A stretch of 64,000 nt of DNA from Flavihumibacter petaseus NBRC 106054 (GTDB taxonomy: Bacteria > Bacteroidota > Bacteroidia > Chitinophagales > Chitinophagaceae), in NCBI RefSeq assembly GCF_000974785.1, contig NZ_BBWV01000004.1, positions 1-64,000 on the forward strand, written 5' to 3'. Both the position numbers and the translations under genes were made by a program. This document shows, in pieces, positions 43,676 through 50,992 of this stretch. Within the stretch, counting starts at the first letter, position 1; each line of letters opens with the position of its first letter. The notes below the pieces were generated by a model. It ran no database searches. It was not told the DNA's origin and was given only the letters and a program-made list of their open reading frames with translations.

Positions 43676-44269
43676 TCAGTCTGCCATATCACAATAGAAA
43701 GCATGTGAACTATCACTAGAGATAATTAAAATTCGGTCGAGATTTGGTATTTTCGAATCGTCTCGAAATACTATAACCTTCTGTCCCAAATTTTGAGGTG
43801 TCCACCAATTCGGTCTAGGCGTATATGTCGGCAAATACGATAATGTGTCTTGGAAAGAATGTTCAGAAATCTTAAAGGCTATTATCGAATTGATCCTATT
43901 TATTTCTGGTGGACAAGTTTTAAATTCAAGCCAAATGCAACAATCAAGTCGGGGAACTATTTGATCGGTGAAATTAATTATTTTGGTACAGGAGTCTTTT
44001 GGGATGCCAAACAAGGCAGAATATGCTTGAGTCCCTGATCGATGTTTTACAATACTGATGTTTTCAGACAATATTTCTTTGAACTTATTAGCGGGTGTTC
44101 CGATAAGATTAATGGCCAGCCAGAAGAAGCAGAAAATTGTTAATAAAAGAAAACCAATTGAATACATAAAGCGATTAAGACTTTTAAATCTAATGCCTGT
44201 CACAACCAGAAAGACAAAAGTCGAAAAGCATATAAGTCCAATTATTATGGGAGGAGCAGGATGTGTCAT
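43676..44269 (-). CDS. cassette gene, membrane protein of unknown function
   Basis: A 197-residue protein with two N-terminal membrane helices (about residues 7-27, IIIGLICFSTFVFLVVTGI, and 35-57, YSIGFLLLTIFCFFWLAINL), followed by about 135 residues outside the membrane. The soluble part contains several cysteines (DSCTKIINF, LDCCIWLEFKTCPP), so it could be periplasmic with disulfides. The family is unknown to me. It is the last gene of the array, 12 bases before its tail element. Confidence 0.72.
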   Translation of the reverse strand: MTHPAPPIIIGLICFSTFVFLVVTGIRFKSLNRFMYSIGFLLLTIFCFFWLAINLIGTPANKFKEILSENISIVKHRSGTQAYSALFGIPKDSCTKIINFTDQIVPRLDCCIWLEFKTCPPEINRINSIIAFKISEHSFQDTLSYLPTYTPRPNWWTPQNLGQKVIVFRDDSKIPNLDRILIISSDSSHAFYCDMAD

Positions 44270-44278
44270 AAAATTGCA

Positions 44279-44407
44279 GGCAACGAGGCGGACCTTGGTG
44301 AAGAAGTGGTGTCATTGTTTTGTCGCTTCACCTATGCTCCGCTGTTGATTAATGTTTATAGCTACAAAATAGTGCTAAACCCGCTATTTTGCCAAAGTCA
44401 TGTTGCC
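44279..44407 (-). repeat. attC-like element
   Basis: 129 bp. The cores are GGCAAC (44279-44284) and GTTGCC (44402-44407). The arms GGACCTTGGTGAA and TTTTGCCAAAGTC pair imperfectly. It is 9 bases from the next start and 5 bases from the previous stop. Confidence 0.6.
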
Positions 44408-44412
44408 TGAAG

Positions 44413-45261
44413 TTAATCCTCAGTCCGATGCTCCTCAATTACTTGTTTAATAACTGGGTCTGATGAATACAGAAGCAAAACGCTTAGGCCATCCTTCCCT
44501 TTAATCTTCATGATACTCTCTGCACTGTAATCTCTTACATCCGGATCTGGATGGCTTAGTAATTCAACGAGCAGACTCTCAGTGTTATTATGTCTAAAGT
44601 AGCCAAGCGTAGAAGCTAATACTCTATTTACATAGTGGTTATACTTATCAAGTAAAAACATTAGTTCAGAGGGGTCGTCTCTTCTTTTCTTTGTTTGTAT
44701 TTTGTATAGGAGGTTTTCAACTTCTTCGTCATTTTGGCTAAGTCTTATCTTGTTCAACAAGGTTTGATAGTCTTCGGTTCCCGTTTTAGGATTAAGCCGC
44801 TCCCGAATTTTATTTGCCTTTATAGAACTTCTAATACAATAGTCGCAACCACACGGCCTGCTTCCTTTTGAATCCGGTTTGTAACGCCAACCGATCGTTT
44901 GGGGTAGCCTCCTGACTTTTTCAATTTCGTCAGGCTCTATTTTGCGGTCAATGATCAACTCATAACCCAAGGGATCATCCAGGTTCATTATCTCTTTGAT
45001 GGCCTGTCCAAGTGAAATATGTTTGTGCTCCTCATTGTACTTGCCTGCAAATACCATTTGGGAAGAGTCAATTTTAAAGTACACGCCAACAAACGTCTTG
45101 ACGCCTCCTCTTTTAAGCTCTCTCAGCCATTGATGAGTGACATAAAAATTTGGAAGTACAGGCATGCAGAATATTCCACTTCTAAACTTCCCAACCTTGA
45201 TGCCTCCGTTCTGTATCTTTTGAGCATCTCGCTCGTCAGCTAAATGTACTAAAGTCGGCAT
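44413..45261 (-). CDS. cassette gene, HEAT-repeat protein with uncharacterised N-terminal domain
   Basis: A 282-residue cytoplasmic protein. The N-terminal domain (about residues 1-150) begins VHLADERDAQKIQNGGIKVG, which resembles the opening of some ADP-ribosyltransferase-like or DarT-like folds, and later has a cysteine cluster CGCDYC near 140. This resemblance is weak and no catalytic residues were confirmed. The C-terminal part (about 205-282) has HEAT-type repeats (YFRHNNTESLLVELLSHPDP then DVRDYSAESIMKI). It could be a nucleic-acid or protein-modifying enzyme with a HEAT scaffold, but that is open. Confidence 0.72.
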   Translation of the reverse strand: MPTLVHLADERDAQKIQNGGIKVGKFRSGIFCMPVLPNFYVTHQWLRELKRGGVKTFVGVYFKIDSSQMVFAGKYNEEHKHISLGQAIKEIMNLDDPLGYELIIDRKIEPDEIEKVRRLPQTIGWRYKPDSKGSRPCGCDYCIRSSIKANKIRERLNPKTGTEDYQTLLNKIRLSQNDEEVENLLYKIQTKKRRDDPSELMFLLDKYNHYVNRVLASTLGYFRHNNTESLLVELLSHPDPDVRDYSAESIMKIKGKDGLSVLLLYSSDPVIKQVIEEHRTED

Positions 45262-45279
45262 GATGATAACATAATTGCA

Positions 45280-45369
45280 GGCAACGATAAAGTGTTAGCG
45301 AAGGCGGGCGTGAATAATTTAATGCTATATCGCGTGTCACGAGCCCGCTTTTGCAAACATAATGTTAGC
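45280..45369 (-). repeat. attC-like element (shortest)
   Basis: 90 bp. The cores are GGCAAC (45280-45285) and GTTAGC (45364-45369). The arms GTGTTAGCGAAGGCGGGC and GCCCGCTTTTGCAAACA pair well. The TAA stop of the gene at 45365 is inside the GTTAGC core. Confidence 0.65.
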
Positions 45370-45883
45370 GGCTGTATTTTCGCTTTCTTCCTTTTATATG
45401 ACTGTCAAGAGAATATAAAAATCTTGGCATTTTCTCTTCTTTTTTCCTTACTGCTTCCAATAGCGTCGCTAACTTTTCAAGTTGAAACTCTTCTAGCAGG
45501 TTTAATCTGAAAAACTGTCTATTTAAGAGCTTTCTCAAAATTAATGTAGGATCATTACCCAATGAATTCGTAAAAGATTTTACGGCAACAAGCTCACTTT
45601 CGCTTTGAGTTAAATTTAAGTACCAAAGTTTTCCAGCTTTTACCAGGTCATTGTTTTTGAAATAAAGGTTTGCTAATTGACAATTTAAATCCTTGTCCAA
45701 AGGATTACAACGTATGGCTCCCTCAAGACGAGAAATTGCTTTGAGTAAGTCTCTTTGTTCCAAATCTTTTTCAATTCGCTTACCTAGCATCTTCCTTTTG
45801 TAATCGATATATGTTCCAGTGTCTCTAGTTGCTTTAGTGGTGATAAAAAGGGATTGTATCCTATTAAGAATGTTTTTAAACAC
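45365..45883 (-). CDS. cassette gene, DUF6584-like helical repeat protein
   Basis: A 172-residue helical protein. The stretch LLKAISRLEGAIRCNPLDKD followed by LNCQLANLYFKNNDLVKAGKLWYL resembles DUF6584, a TPR-like family of unknown function. The C-terminus is basic (HIKGRKRKYSR). The start is GTG at 45883, 21 bases after the preceding element, and the TAA stop falls in the next element's core. It is likely cytoplasmic. Confidence 0.72.
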   Translation of the reverse strand: MFKNILNRIQSLFITTKATRDTGTYIDYKRKMLGKRIEKDLEQRDLLKAISRLEGAIRCNPLDKDLNCQLANLYFKNNDLVKAGKLWYLNLTQSESELVAVKSFTNSLGNDPTLILRKLLNRQFFRLNLLEEFQLEKLATLLEAVRKKEEKMPRFLYSLDSHIKGRKRKYSR

Positions 45884-45904
45884 GAACTCTCTGTTTATAT
45901 AGCT

Positions 45905-46036
45905 GCTAACGGTTTACGTATTGGCGGCGGTAGGGCATTTGAAAAACGTCAGCCCAACATTTGCACAAATGCTCAATAGAAATACAAATGTTGAGTTTAC
46001 AACCGTCAACCCCACTATTGCCAATGCGATGTTAGC
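45905..46036 (-). repeat. attC-like element
   Basis: 132 bp. The cores are GCTAAC (45905-45910) and GTTAGC (46031-46036). The arms CGTATTGGCGGCGGTAGGG and CCCCACTATTGCCAATGCG pair with few mismatches. Confidence 0.68.
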
Positions 46037-46054
46037 GGTTCGGCTTTGGATGCG

Positions 46055-46756
46055 TCAAGTCTGTTCATAGATATATTGCGTAGTTGATATTTTTTCTGCT
46101 AGTTCACTGTCTTTGTCAGCAAAATGAAAAAATCCTGTTTCTAAATGTTTTGAATTGTCTTTAATCCATTTTATCAGTTTTTCAACTGAAGAATTGTCTA
46201 TTTCCCTAAATTCAGATCTCTTACCGGTCAAATCATTGTAATAGTTATATACTAAATCAACATAATTTGAAAAACTATTGTCTTCTATGCTTATCGTCCA
46301 ACGGTTGAGCAACTGTTCCATTTCACCCGTTAACTTGTATATTTCAGTAAAAGCTTCTTTGTCAAAATATGGCTTATTTCTCGTTGTATCAGTCCACCAA
46401 GCCCATAGAAAATTAGTAACGGCTATTTTTTCTGTGTCACACCACTCTTGCCATTTGCCATATTCAAGTTTACCAAGCACAACAAAAGTGTCGACAATAA
46501 AATCAGTCGTGGCTAAAAGCTCAATTATTCTTGGCAAATAGTGTTTGAAGTCATCTGTGTCGCCCCAAGTCGTCATTGCTTTAAAAGCATACCTTGACAG
46601 GTCGCCTTCATTTAAGTCCTTTAATTGTTTAGAGTGAATTTTCTCTTTGTCAGCGTCAGAAACACAACAAGCACAACCTTCCATTGTCGACTTAAAAGGG
46701 TAAATCGAAAATGTTTCGTAAAGGTTTTTAATTGCTATTTCTAATTCTTTTGTCAT
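46055..46756 (-). CDS. cassette gene, hypothetical protein
   Basis: A 233-residue, helical, acidic protein without export signal. Near the N-terminus it carries a cysteine cluster (EGCACCVSDADKEKIHS) followed by a TWGDTDDFKHYLPRIIELL segment. I have an impression of a widespread uncharacterised bacterial family with this arrangement, but cannot name it. The cysteines could bind metal. It stands between two 132-bp elements. Confidence 0.74.
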   Translation of the reverse strand: MTKELEIAIKNLYETFSIYPFKSTMEGCACCVSDADKEKIHSKQLKDLNEGDLSRYAFKAMTTWGDTDDFKHYLPRIIELLATTDFIVDTFVVLGKLEYGKWQEWCDTEKIAVTNFLWAWWTDTTRNKPYFDKEAFTEIYKLTGEMEQLLNRWTISIEDNSFSNYVDLVYNYYNDLTGKRSEFREIDNSSVEKLIKWIKDNSKHLETGFFHFADKDSELAEKISTTQYIYEQT

Positions 46757-46782
46757 TGTGTGATGTCGTCTGTAAGCTGACC

Positions 46783-46914
46783 GCTAACGGTCAAAGCATT
46801 TGCGAAGGCATGGCATTAGAACTACTTTATCCTCACTTACGCATTGATGTAGAATTTTGTTCTATCGTTGAAAGGCAGCAATTCAGCCATGTTTTTGCAA
46901 ATGCTATGTTAGGC
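46783..46914 (-). repeat. attC-like element (best example)
   Basis: 132 bp. The left arm (46783-46814, GCTAAC then AGCATTTGCGAAGGCATGGC) pairs with the right arm (46886-46914, GCCATGTTTTTGCAAATGCT then GTTAGGC). GTTAGGC matches the integron core consensus GTTRRRY. The TAG stop of the gene at 46904 lies inside the element. Confidence 0.7.
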
Positions 46915-47437
46915 GTTCGCTTTTCTTTTTGTTAGCCAAAATAAACGCAAACGAGAAGTAAATGACAGTTGCTGAGACAATACGGGGCGTTGAACTTTCT
47001 TGATAGGAAACAGACCAACTTGAAGGTAAATAATCCCTATAAAAGCTGGTGATCCAAATGTATACTCGCTCATAAAACACAAACCAATTGACACAAGTGA
47101 CTACAATCAAAGTAATGGCAACTTTCATTCTGAGTCGCTTGAACAGGAAAATCAAAGGAACAATGCCTGTCAAAAAAATGGCGGCAAAGAAATGACTACC
47201 ATTATCTGTTAATGATAAGCCATTTTGCGCTGACTCTGCATAATTTTTATAGTAGCAAACAGTGGTAATAATGGCTACAGACAGTGCGAAAATAAGTACT
47301 AAAAGATTTGCCACATTCAGATATTCGTTTCTCAAAGTCTTGAAACGATTAAAAAATAATGTTGTAACCAGGAACATAATTGTCGATATGCCATATCCGA
47401 TAAGTAAAAAACTCAAATAGTCCAATATCGTGTACAT
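46904..47437 (-). CDS. cassette gene, integral membrane protein
   Basis: A 177-residue protein with about five or six membrane helices (YTILDYLSFLLIGYGISTIM at the start, FFAAIFLTGIVPLIFLF and VAITLIVVTCVNWFVFYERV later). The family is not recognised. The ATG at 47437 is chosen because residues upstream are encoded by the head repeat. The gene ends in the adjacent element. It is the first gene of array 1. Confidence 0.72.
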   Translation of the reverse strand: MYTILDYLSFLLIGYGISTIMFLVTTLFFNRFKTLRNEYLNVANLLVLIFALSVAIITTVCYYKNYAESAQNGLSLTDNGSHFFAAIFLTGIVPLIFLFKRLRMKVAITLIVVTCVNWFVFYERVYIWITSFYRDYLPSSWSVSYQESSTPRIVSATVIYFSFAFILANKKKSERLT

Positions 47438-47455
47438 AGGGAGTTTTAAAGTGAC

Positions 47456-47714
47456 GCCTAACGTATGTGTTTGTGTAATATAGGCAAATAGGCGCACTTG
47501 CGGTTTTTTGATAAATGGCTGATGACCAATTAAAAATGTTGCGCAATATGTATTGCGTAGTTGCGTCAATGCGCTGTCGATTGATACTCGCAGTAGCTTC
47601 TAACGCATTCAGGTATAAAATAGAAATTTTCAGTCTTGCTTGCAAACGGACTAATACGAATTTTTCAGGGTGGGCTAGTCTTTACAAAAAATTATGGAAT
47701 ATTATTGCCAACCC
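47456..47714 (-). repeat. head repeat of array 1
   Basis: 259 bp, homologous to 37769-38069. The gene-side core is GCCTAAC (47456-47462; GTTAGGC on the minus strand), matching the integron core consensus. Internal palindromic pieces with TTGCGCAA and TTGCGTCAATGCGC are shared with the other copy. Its far end meets a 14-base palindrome AACCCTTTAGGGTT (47710-47723). The next 106 bases up to lysA hold only a weak hairpin (47742-47767). Confidence 0.65.
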
Positions 47715-47829
47715 TTTAGGGTTCTTAAGCAATCAAAATCACGAAAGCCGGGGGTCACCCGTTTTCGCAGATCAACCACGCCATTTTCAGATTCAGGTAA
47801 CTACAGCGGAAAATCCCGCAGCGCCGCCC

Positions 47830-49041
47830 CTACAGCACTTCAATCTGGTTACGCAGCAAATCTTCAAACCCGTCGCGTTTGCGGATCAGGTGCGCTTTAC
47901 CATCGAGTACCATGATCTCAGCAGGTTTCAGCCGGCTGTTGAAATTGGAGGACATTTCGAAGCCGTAGGCGCCGGCATTGTAAAATACCAGCAGGTCACC
48001 CTCCCGCACTTCATTCAGCGTACGGTCCCAGGCGAAGGTATCCGTCTCGCAGATATTGCCCACCACGGTATAGATCCGCTCGCTGCCGTATGGATTAGAG
48101 ATATTCCGGATGCGATGGTAAGCCTCGTAGAACATGGGACGGATCAGGTGATTGAACCCGCTGTTCACGCCCACGAATACGGTGGCTGTAGTCTGCTTGA
48201 TCACATTCGCCTTCACGATGAAATAGCCGCTTTCGCTCACCAGGAACTTGCCCGGCTCAAACCATACCTGGATCTTTTTGCCGGTCTCCTTCTCGTAAGC
48301 TTTGAAGGCCTCGGTCACTTTTTTGCCGAGCAACTCGATATCGGTCTGCACATCACCATCCTGGTAAGGCACTTTAAAGCCGCTGCCGAGGTCGATGAAT
48401 TCCAGTTTGGGGAAATGCGTGGCCAGCTCAAACATCACTTCCAGCCCCTGCAGGAACACGTTCACATCCTTGATATCGCTGCCGGTATGCATGTGGATGC
48501 CGGCTACATGCAGGCCCGTAGATTTCACCACGCGCTCAATATGCCGCATCTGGTGAATGGAGATCCCGAATTTGCTGTCGATATGACCGGTGGAGATCTT
48601 GTAATTCCCACCGCCCATGATATGGGGATTGAAACGGATGCAAATCGGGTAAGAGCCGCCGTATTTGGTACCGAACTGTTCGAGGATGCTGATGTTGTCG
48701 ATGTTGAGGTTCACACCAAGCTGCTTGCCTTCATCGATCTCTGCGAAGTCGACACAGTTGGGCGTAAACAGGATCCTGTCGGGGGTAAAACCAGCTTTCA
48801 GTCCCAGCTTCACTTCATTGATGCTCACACAGTCGAGGGATGCGCCGATCGATTCAACATATTTCAGGATGTTGATATTGCTCAGTGCCTTACAGGCATA
48901 GAAGAAACGGGCATTGCATTCACTGAAGGCTGCTTCCAGCTTGGCGTATTGATCGCTGATCTGGTTAGCATTGTATACATAAAGCGGAGAGCCGAATTCC
49001 CTGGCGAGTTCAACCAGGTACTCATTGGTTAGTTGCGACAT
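47830..49041 (-). CDS. lysA: diaminopimelate decarboxylase
   Basis: A 403-residue PLP enzyme that makes L-lysine from meso-diaminopimelate. It has the alanine-racemase-like barrel with the PLP lysine in RFFYACKALSNINIL, the phosphate-binding stretch IDLGSGFKVPY, the EPGKFLVSESG motif and the C-terminal GNICETDTFAWD (active Cys) and NAGAYGFEMSSNFN blocks. It follows scpB after 30 bases, so the two are probably co-transcribed. The cassette array begins just beyond its 3' end. Confidence 0.94.
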   Translation of the reverse strand: MSQLTNEYLVELAREFGSPLYVYNANQISDQYAKLEAAFSECNARFFYACKALSNINILKYVESIGASLDCVSINEVKLGLKAGFTPDRILFTPNCVDFAEIDEGKQLGVNLNIDNISILEQFGTKYGGSYPICIRFNPHIMGGGNYKISTGHIDSKFGISIHQMRHIERVVKSTGLHVAGIHMHTGSDIKDVNVFLQGLEVMFELATHFPKLEFIDLGSGFKVPYQDGDVQTDIELLGKKVTEAFKAYEKETGKKIQVWFEPGKFLVSESGYFIVKANVIKQTTATVFVGVNSGFNHLIRPMFYEAYHRIRNISNPYGSERIYTVVGNICETDTFAWDRTLNEVREGDLLVFYNAGAYGFEMSSNFNSRLKPAEIMVLDGKAHLIRKRDGFEDLLRNQIEVL

Positions 49042-49071
49042 AGAATTTTCAACAAATGGCAGCGAATATAA

Positions 49072-49818
49072 TCATTCTTCCGCAGCCTTGTCGCCTTCTT
49101 CCGCAGTATCCGGATCGATATCACTATCGGATTCCAGCAATTCACCAGTTTCGTTTACGTGCAACTGTGAATTCGGAGCGTCCATCACCAGGATGTCAGT
49201 AACCGTCTCATCATCTCCGTTCTCCACATGCTTCTGCTGCGGATGGATAAGGGTGGGTTCGATCACCTGATCCGCCAGCACCTCCCTGATTCGTGGCAGG
49301 TCTTCCGGACCGTTCAGTCCGAAATAATCCATGAAAGACCGGGAAGTCACATACACCAGGGGTTTGCCCGGGAGATCTTCATTCCGGCCGCTGATCACGA
49401 TCAGTTCCTTCTCCAGCAGTTTCTGGATGCTGTAGTCGGCACTTACACCACGGATGGCTTCTATTTCAGATTTGGTGATGGGCTGCTTGTAGGCAATGAT
49501 GGCAAGGGTTTCCATCGCTGCACTGCTGAGGCGTTTCAGGAACTTATCGCCATTCAGCTGGGCCACTGTTTTATGGAAGTCTTTCTTGGTCAGGAATTGC
49601 CAGCCACCACCACTGAAGCGCAGTTCAAAAGGATAAAACTCCGACTGGTACTTTTCCACGATCCCTTCCAGGGCCGCTTCCACCTGTTCGAGTGTAATCT
49701 TGTCTTCCATGAATCCGAATGCCTGGTTGATCAGTTCCGTCAATTCCAGGCCACCCAGTGGCTTTTCACTGGCAAAAATCAGGGATTCGATATGAAGAAT
49801 GAGGTGTCCGATTTCCAT
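49072..49818 (-). CDS. scpB: segregation and condensation protein ScpB
   Basis: A 248-residue kleisin-associated subunit of the SMC-ScpA-ScpB condensin. It consists of two winged-helix domains (about residues 1-180). Landmarks are AMETLAIIAYKQPITKSEIE followed by AIRGV, and LPGKPLVYVTSRSFMDYFGL. The C-terminal 65 residues are acidic and disordered. No scpA is nearby. Upstream (49906-49924) there is a DnaA-box-like pair. Confidence 0.93.
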   Translation of the reverse strand: MEIGHLILHIESLIFASEKPLGGLELTELINQAFGFMEDKITLEQVEAALEGIVEKYQSEFYPFELRFSGGGWQFLTKKDFHKTVAQLNGDKFLKRLSSAAMETLAIIAYKQPITKSEIEAIRGVSADYSIQKLLEKELIVISGRNEDLPGKPLVYVTSRSFMDYFGLNGPEDLPRIREVLADQVIEPTLIHPQQKHVENGDDETVTDILVMDAPNSQLHVNETGELLESDSDIDPDTAEEGDKAAEE

Positions 49819-49943
49819 AGACTTAATTTACGGGTTAGTAACAGGTTAACTGCTACAATCAACATGCCGCAAGCTTCTATAAAATCGGAAGAAAGGGAAA
49901 TGGAGTTGTCCACAATGGGGATAACCGCCTTAAAACAGCAATC

Positions 49944-50828
49944 TTAACTACCCTGTAACGCTGCGGCACCACTAACGATCTCCGTGAGCTCGGTAGTAAT
50001 GGCTGCCTGACGGGCCCTGTTGTAGCTGATCTTGAGGCTACGCAGCAGCTCGTTGGCGTTCTCGGAGGCTTTGTCCATCGCTGTCATCCTTGCACCATGC
50101 TCAGAAGCATTGGCATCCAACACTGCCTTATACAGTTGCGTATTGAGGATCTTGGGCATCAGCTCAGCGATCAGCTCTTCCTTGTTGGGTTCGAAGATGA
50201 AATCGCTCTTTTTGGCGTTCGGGCCAGCTTCAACTTTCGGAATTGGCAGGAAACGCTCCACCGTAAATACCTGCGTAGCGGCATTCTTGAATTCGCTGTA
50301 AACGATCTCCACCACGTCAAATTCACCGGCTTCAAAAGCTTTTACAGCAGCCTGGGCGCAAGCCTGTACTGATTCAAAGTGCAGGTTAAGGAAAATGTCC
50401 TTAAAGCGGGCATCGGTCTTGTAATTCGCCTTCTGGAGTGCCTCCCAGGCTTTCTTACCGATATTCCAGATCGTCACCTTACCGGCAGCATGCTGGCTGG
50501 GGTAACGCTCCCGGATTGCCGCTTTGGCAGTTTTGATGATATTGGCGTTATAGGCGCCTGCCAGTCCGCGGTCACTTGAAATCACGATAAACAACACATT
50601 TTCAACGTGTCTTTCCTGTGCCAGTTCCCCGCCCAGTTCGCCTTCGGCATTGCTCACGATATTGCTCAGCATTTCCTGGAGCTTATTCGCATAAGGCCGC
50701 ATCTGCAGGATGGCATCCTGCGCCCGGCGCAGCTTCGCAGCGCTTACCATTTTCATGGCCTTCGTAATTTGTTGCGTGCTTTGTACGGATTTGATCCGGT
50801 TACGAACCTCTTTTAATGCTCCTGACAT
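49944..50828 (-). CDS. atpG: ATP synthase gamma subunit
   Basis: A 294-residue rotor subunit of F1-ATPase. The N-terminal helix LKEVRNRIKSVQSTQQITKA followed by MKMVSAAKLRRAQ, and the C-terminal helix MDKASENANELLRSLKISYN followed by RARQAAITTELTEIVSGAAA, form the shaft. The SDRGLAGAYN motif is present. It is a single gene with its own promoter (50851-50882), away from other atp genes, divergent from secA. Confidence 0.96.
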   Translation of the reverse strand: MSGALKEVRNRIKSVQSTQQITKAMKMVSAAKLRRAQDAILQMRPYANKLQEMLSNIVSNAEGELGGELAQERHVENVLFIVISSDRGLAGAYNANIIKTAKAAIRERYPSQHAAGKVTIWNIGKKAWEALQKANYKTDARFKDIFLNLHFESVQACAQAAVKAFEAGEFDVVEIVYSEFKNAATQVFTVERFLPIPKVEAGPNAKKSDFIFEPNKEELIAELMPKILNTQLYKAVLDANASEHGARMTAMDKASENANELLRSLKISYNRARQAAITTELTEIVSGAAALQGS

Positions 50829-50850
50829 ATGCTGAACTGGAAATTTGCCG

Positions 50851-50882
50851 CAAAGGTAATTGCATTTGGGGGAATTCCCAAG
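50851..50882 (-). promoter_or_regulatory. promoter of atpG
   Basis: On the minus strand CTTG (50879-50882), 20 bases, then TACCTTTG (50851-50858), 22 bases before the start codon. The -7 element is a full match, the -33 element has one mismatch. Confidence 0.6.
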
Positions 50883-50895
50883 CCTGGCTTTTCCT

Positions 50896-50903
50896 TAACT
50901 TTG
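50896..50903 (+). promoter_or_regulatory. possible -7 element of secA
   Basis: TAACTTTG matches TAnnTTTG and would give a 5' leader of roughly 80 bases. The nearest TTTG (50865-50868) is 27 bases upstream, farther than usual. Confidence 0.35.
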
Positions 50904-50992
50904 CCGTCCTGCCAATTTGACCAGAAAGCTTAATTAGCATTGAAATTGACGGGATTACAGTTTTAGACACATCAATTTGACAATACCAGCCT

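Larger units (their letters stand above)
43505..47714 (-). mobile_element. integron-like cassette array 1 (five small genes)
   Basis: Minus-strand order: head repeat 47456-47714, gene 46904-47437, element 46783-46914, gene 46055-46756, element 45905-46036, gene 45365-45883, element 45280-45369, gene 44413-45261, element 44279-44407, gene 43676-44269, tail element 43505-43663. Starts lie 9-26 bases after an element, stops within 18 bases of or inside the next. The build is the same as in array 2, including related head and tail elements. No integrase is in the window. Confidence 0.62.

Noticed and set aside
47349-47645. Conserved-looking peptide encoded in both head repeats (also 37709-37936)
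   Set aside because: Both frames give similar peptides (INRQRIDATTQYILRN-like), but the similarity follows from the DNA repeats. The frames overlap neighbouring genes and indels disrupt the match.
34500-47800. Integrase, transposase or toxin-antitoxin genes in the array region
   Set aside because: I looked for catalytic RxxR/HxxR-Y recombinase patterns, DDE motifs and typical small toxin pairs among the proteins here and found none.
49906-49924. DnaA-box pair and replication origin
   Set aside because: TTGTCCACA and, on the other strand, TTATCCCCA stand next to each other, but two boxes alone, one imperfect, without dnaA, dnaN or an AT-rich region are not enough.
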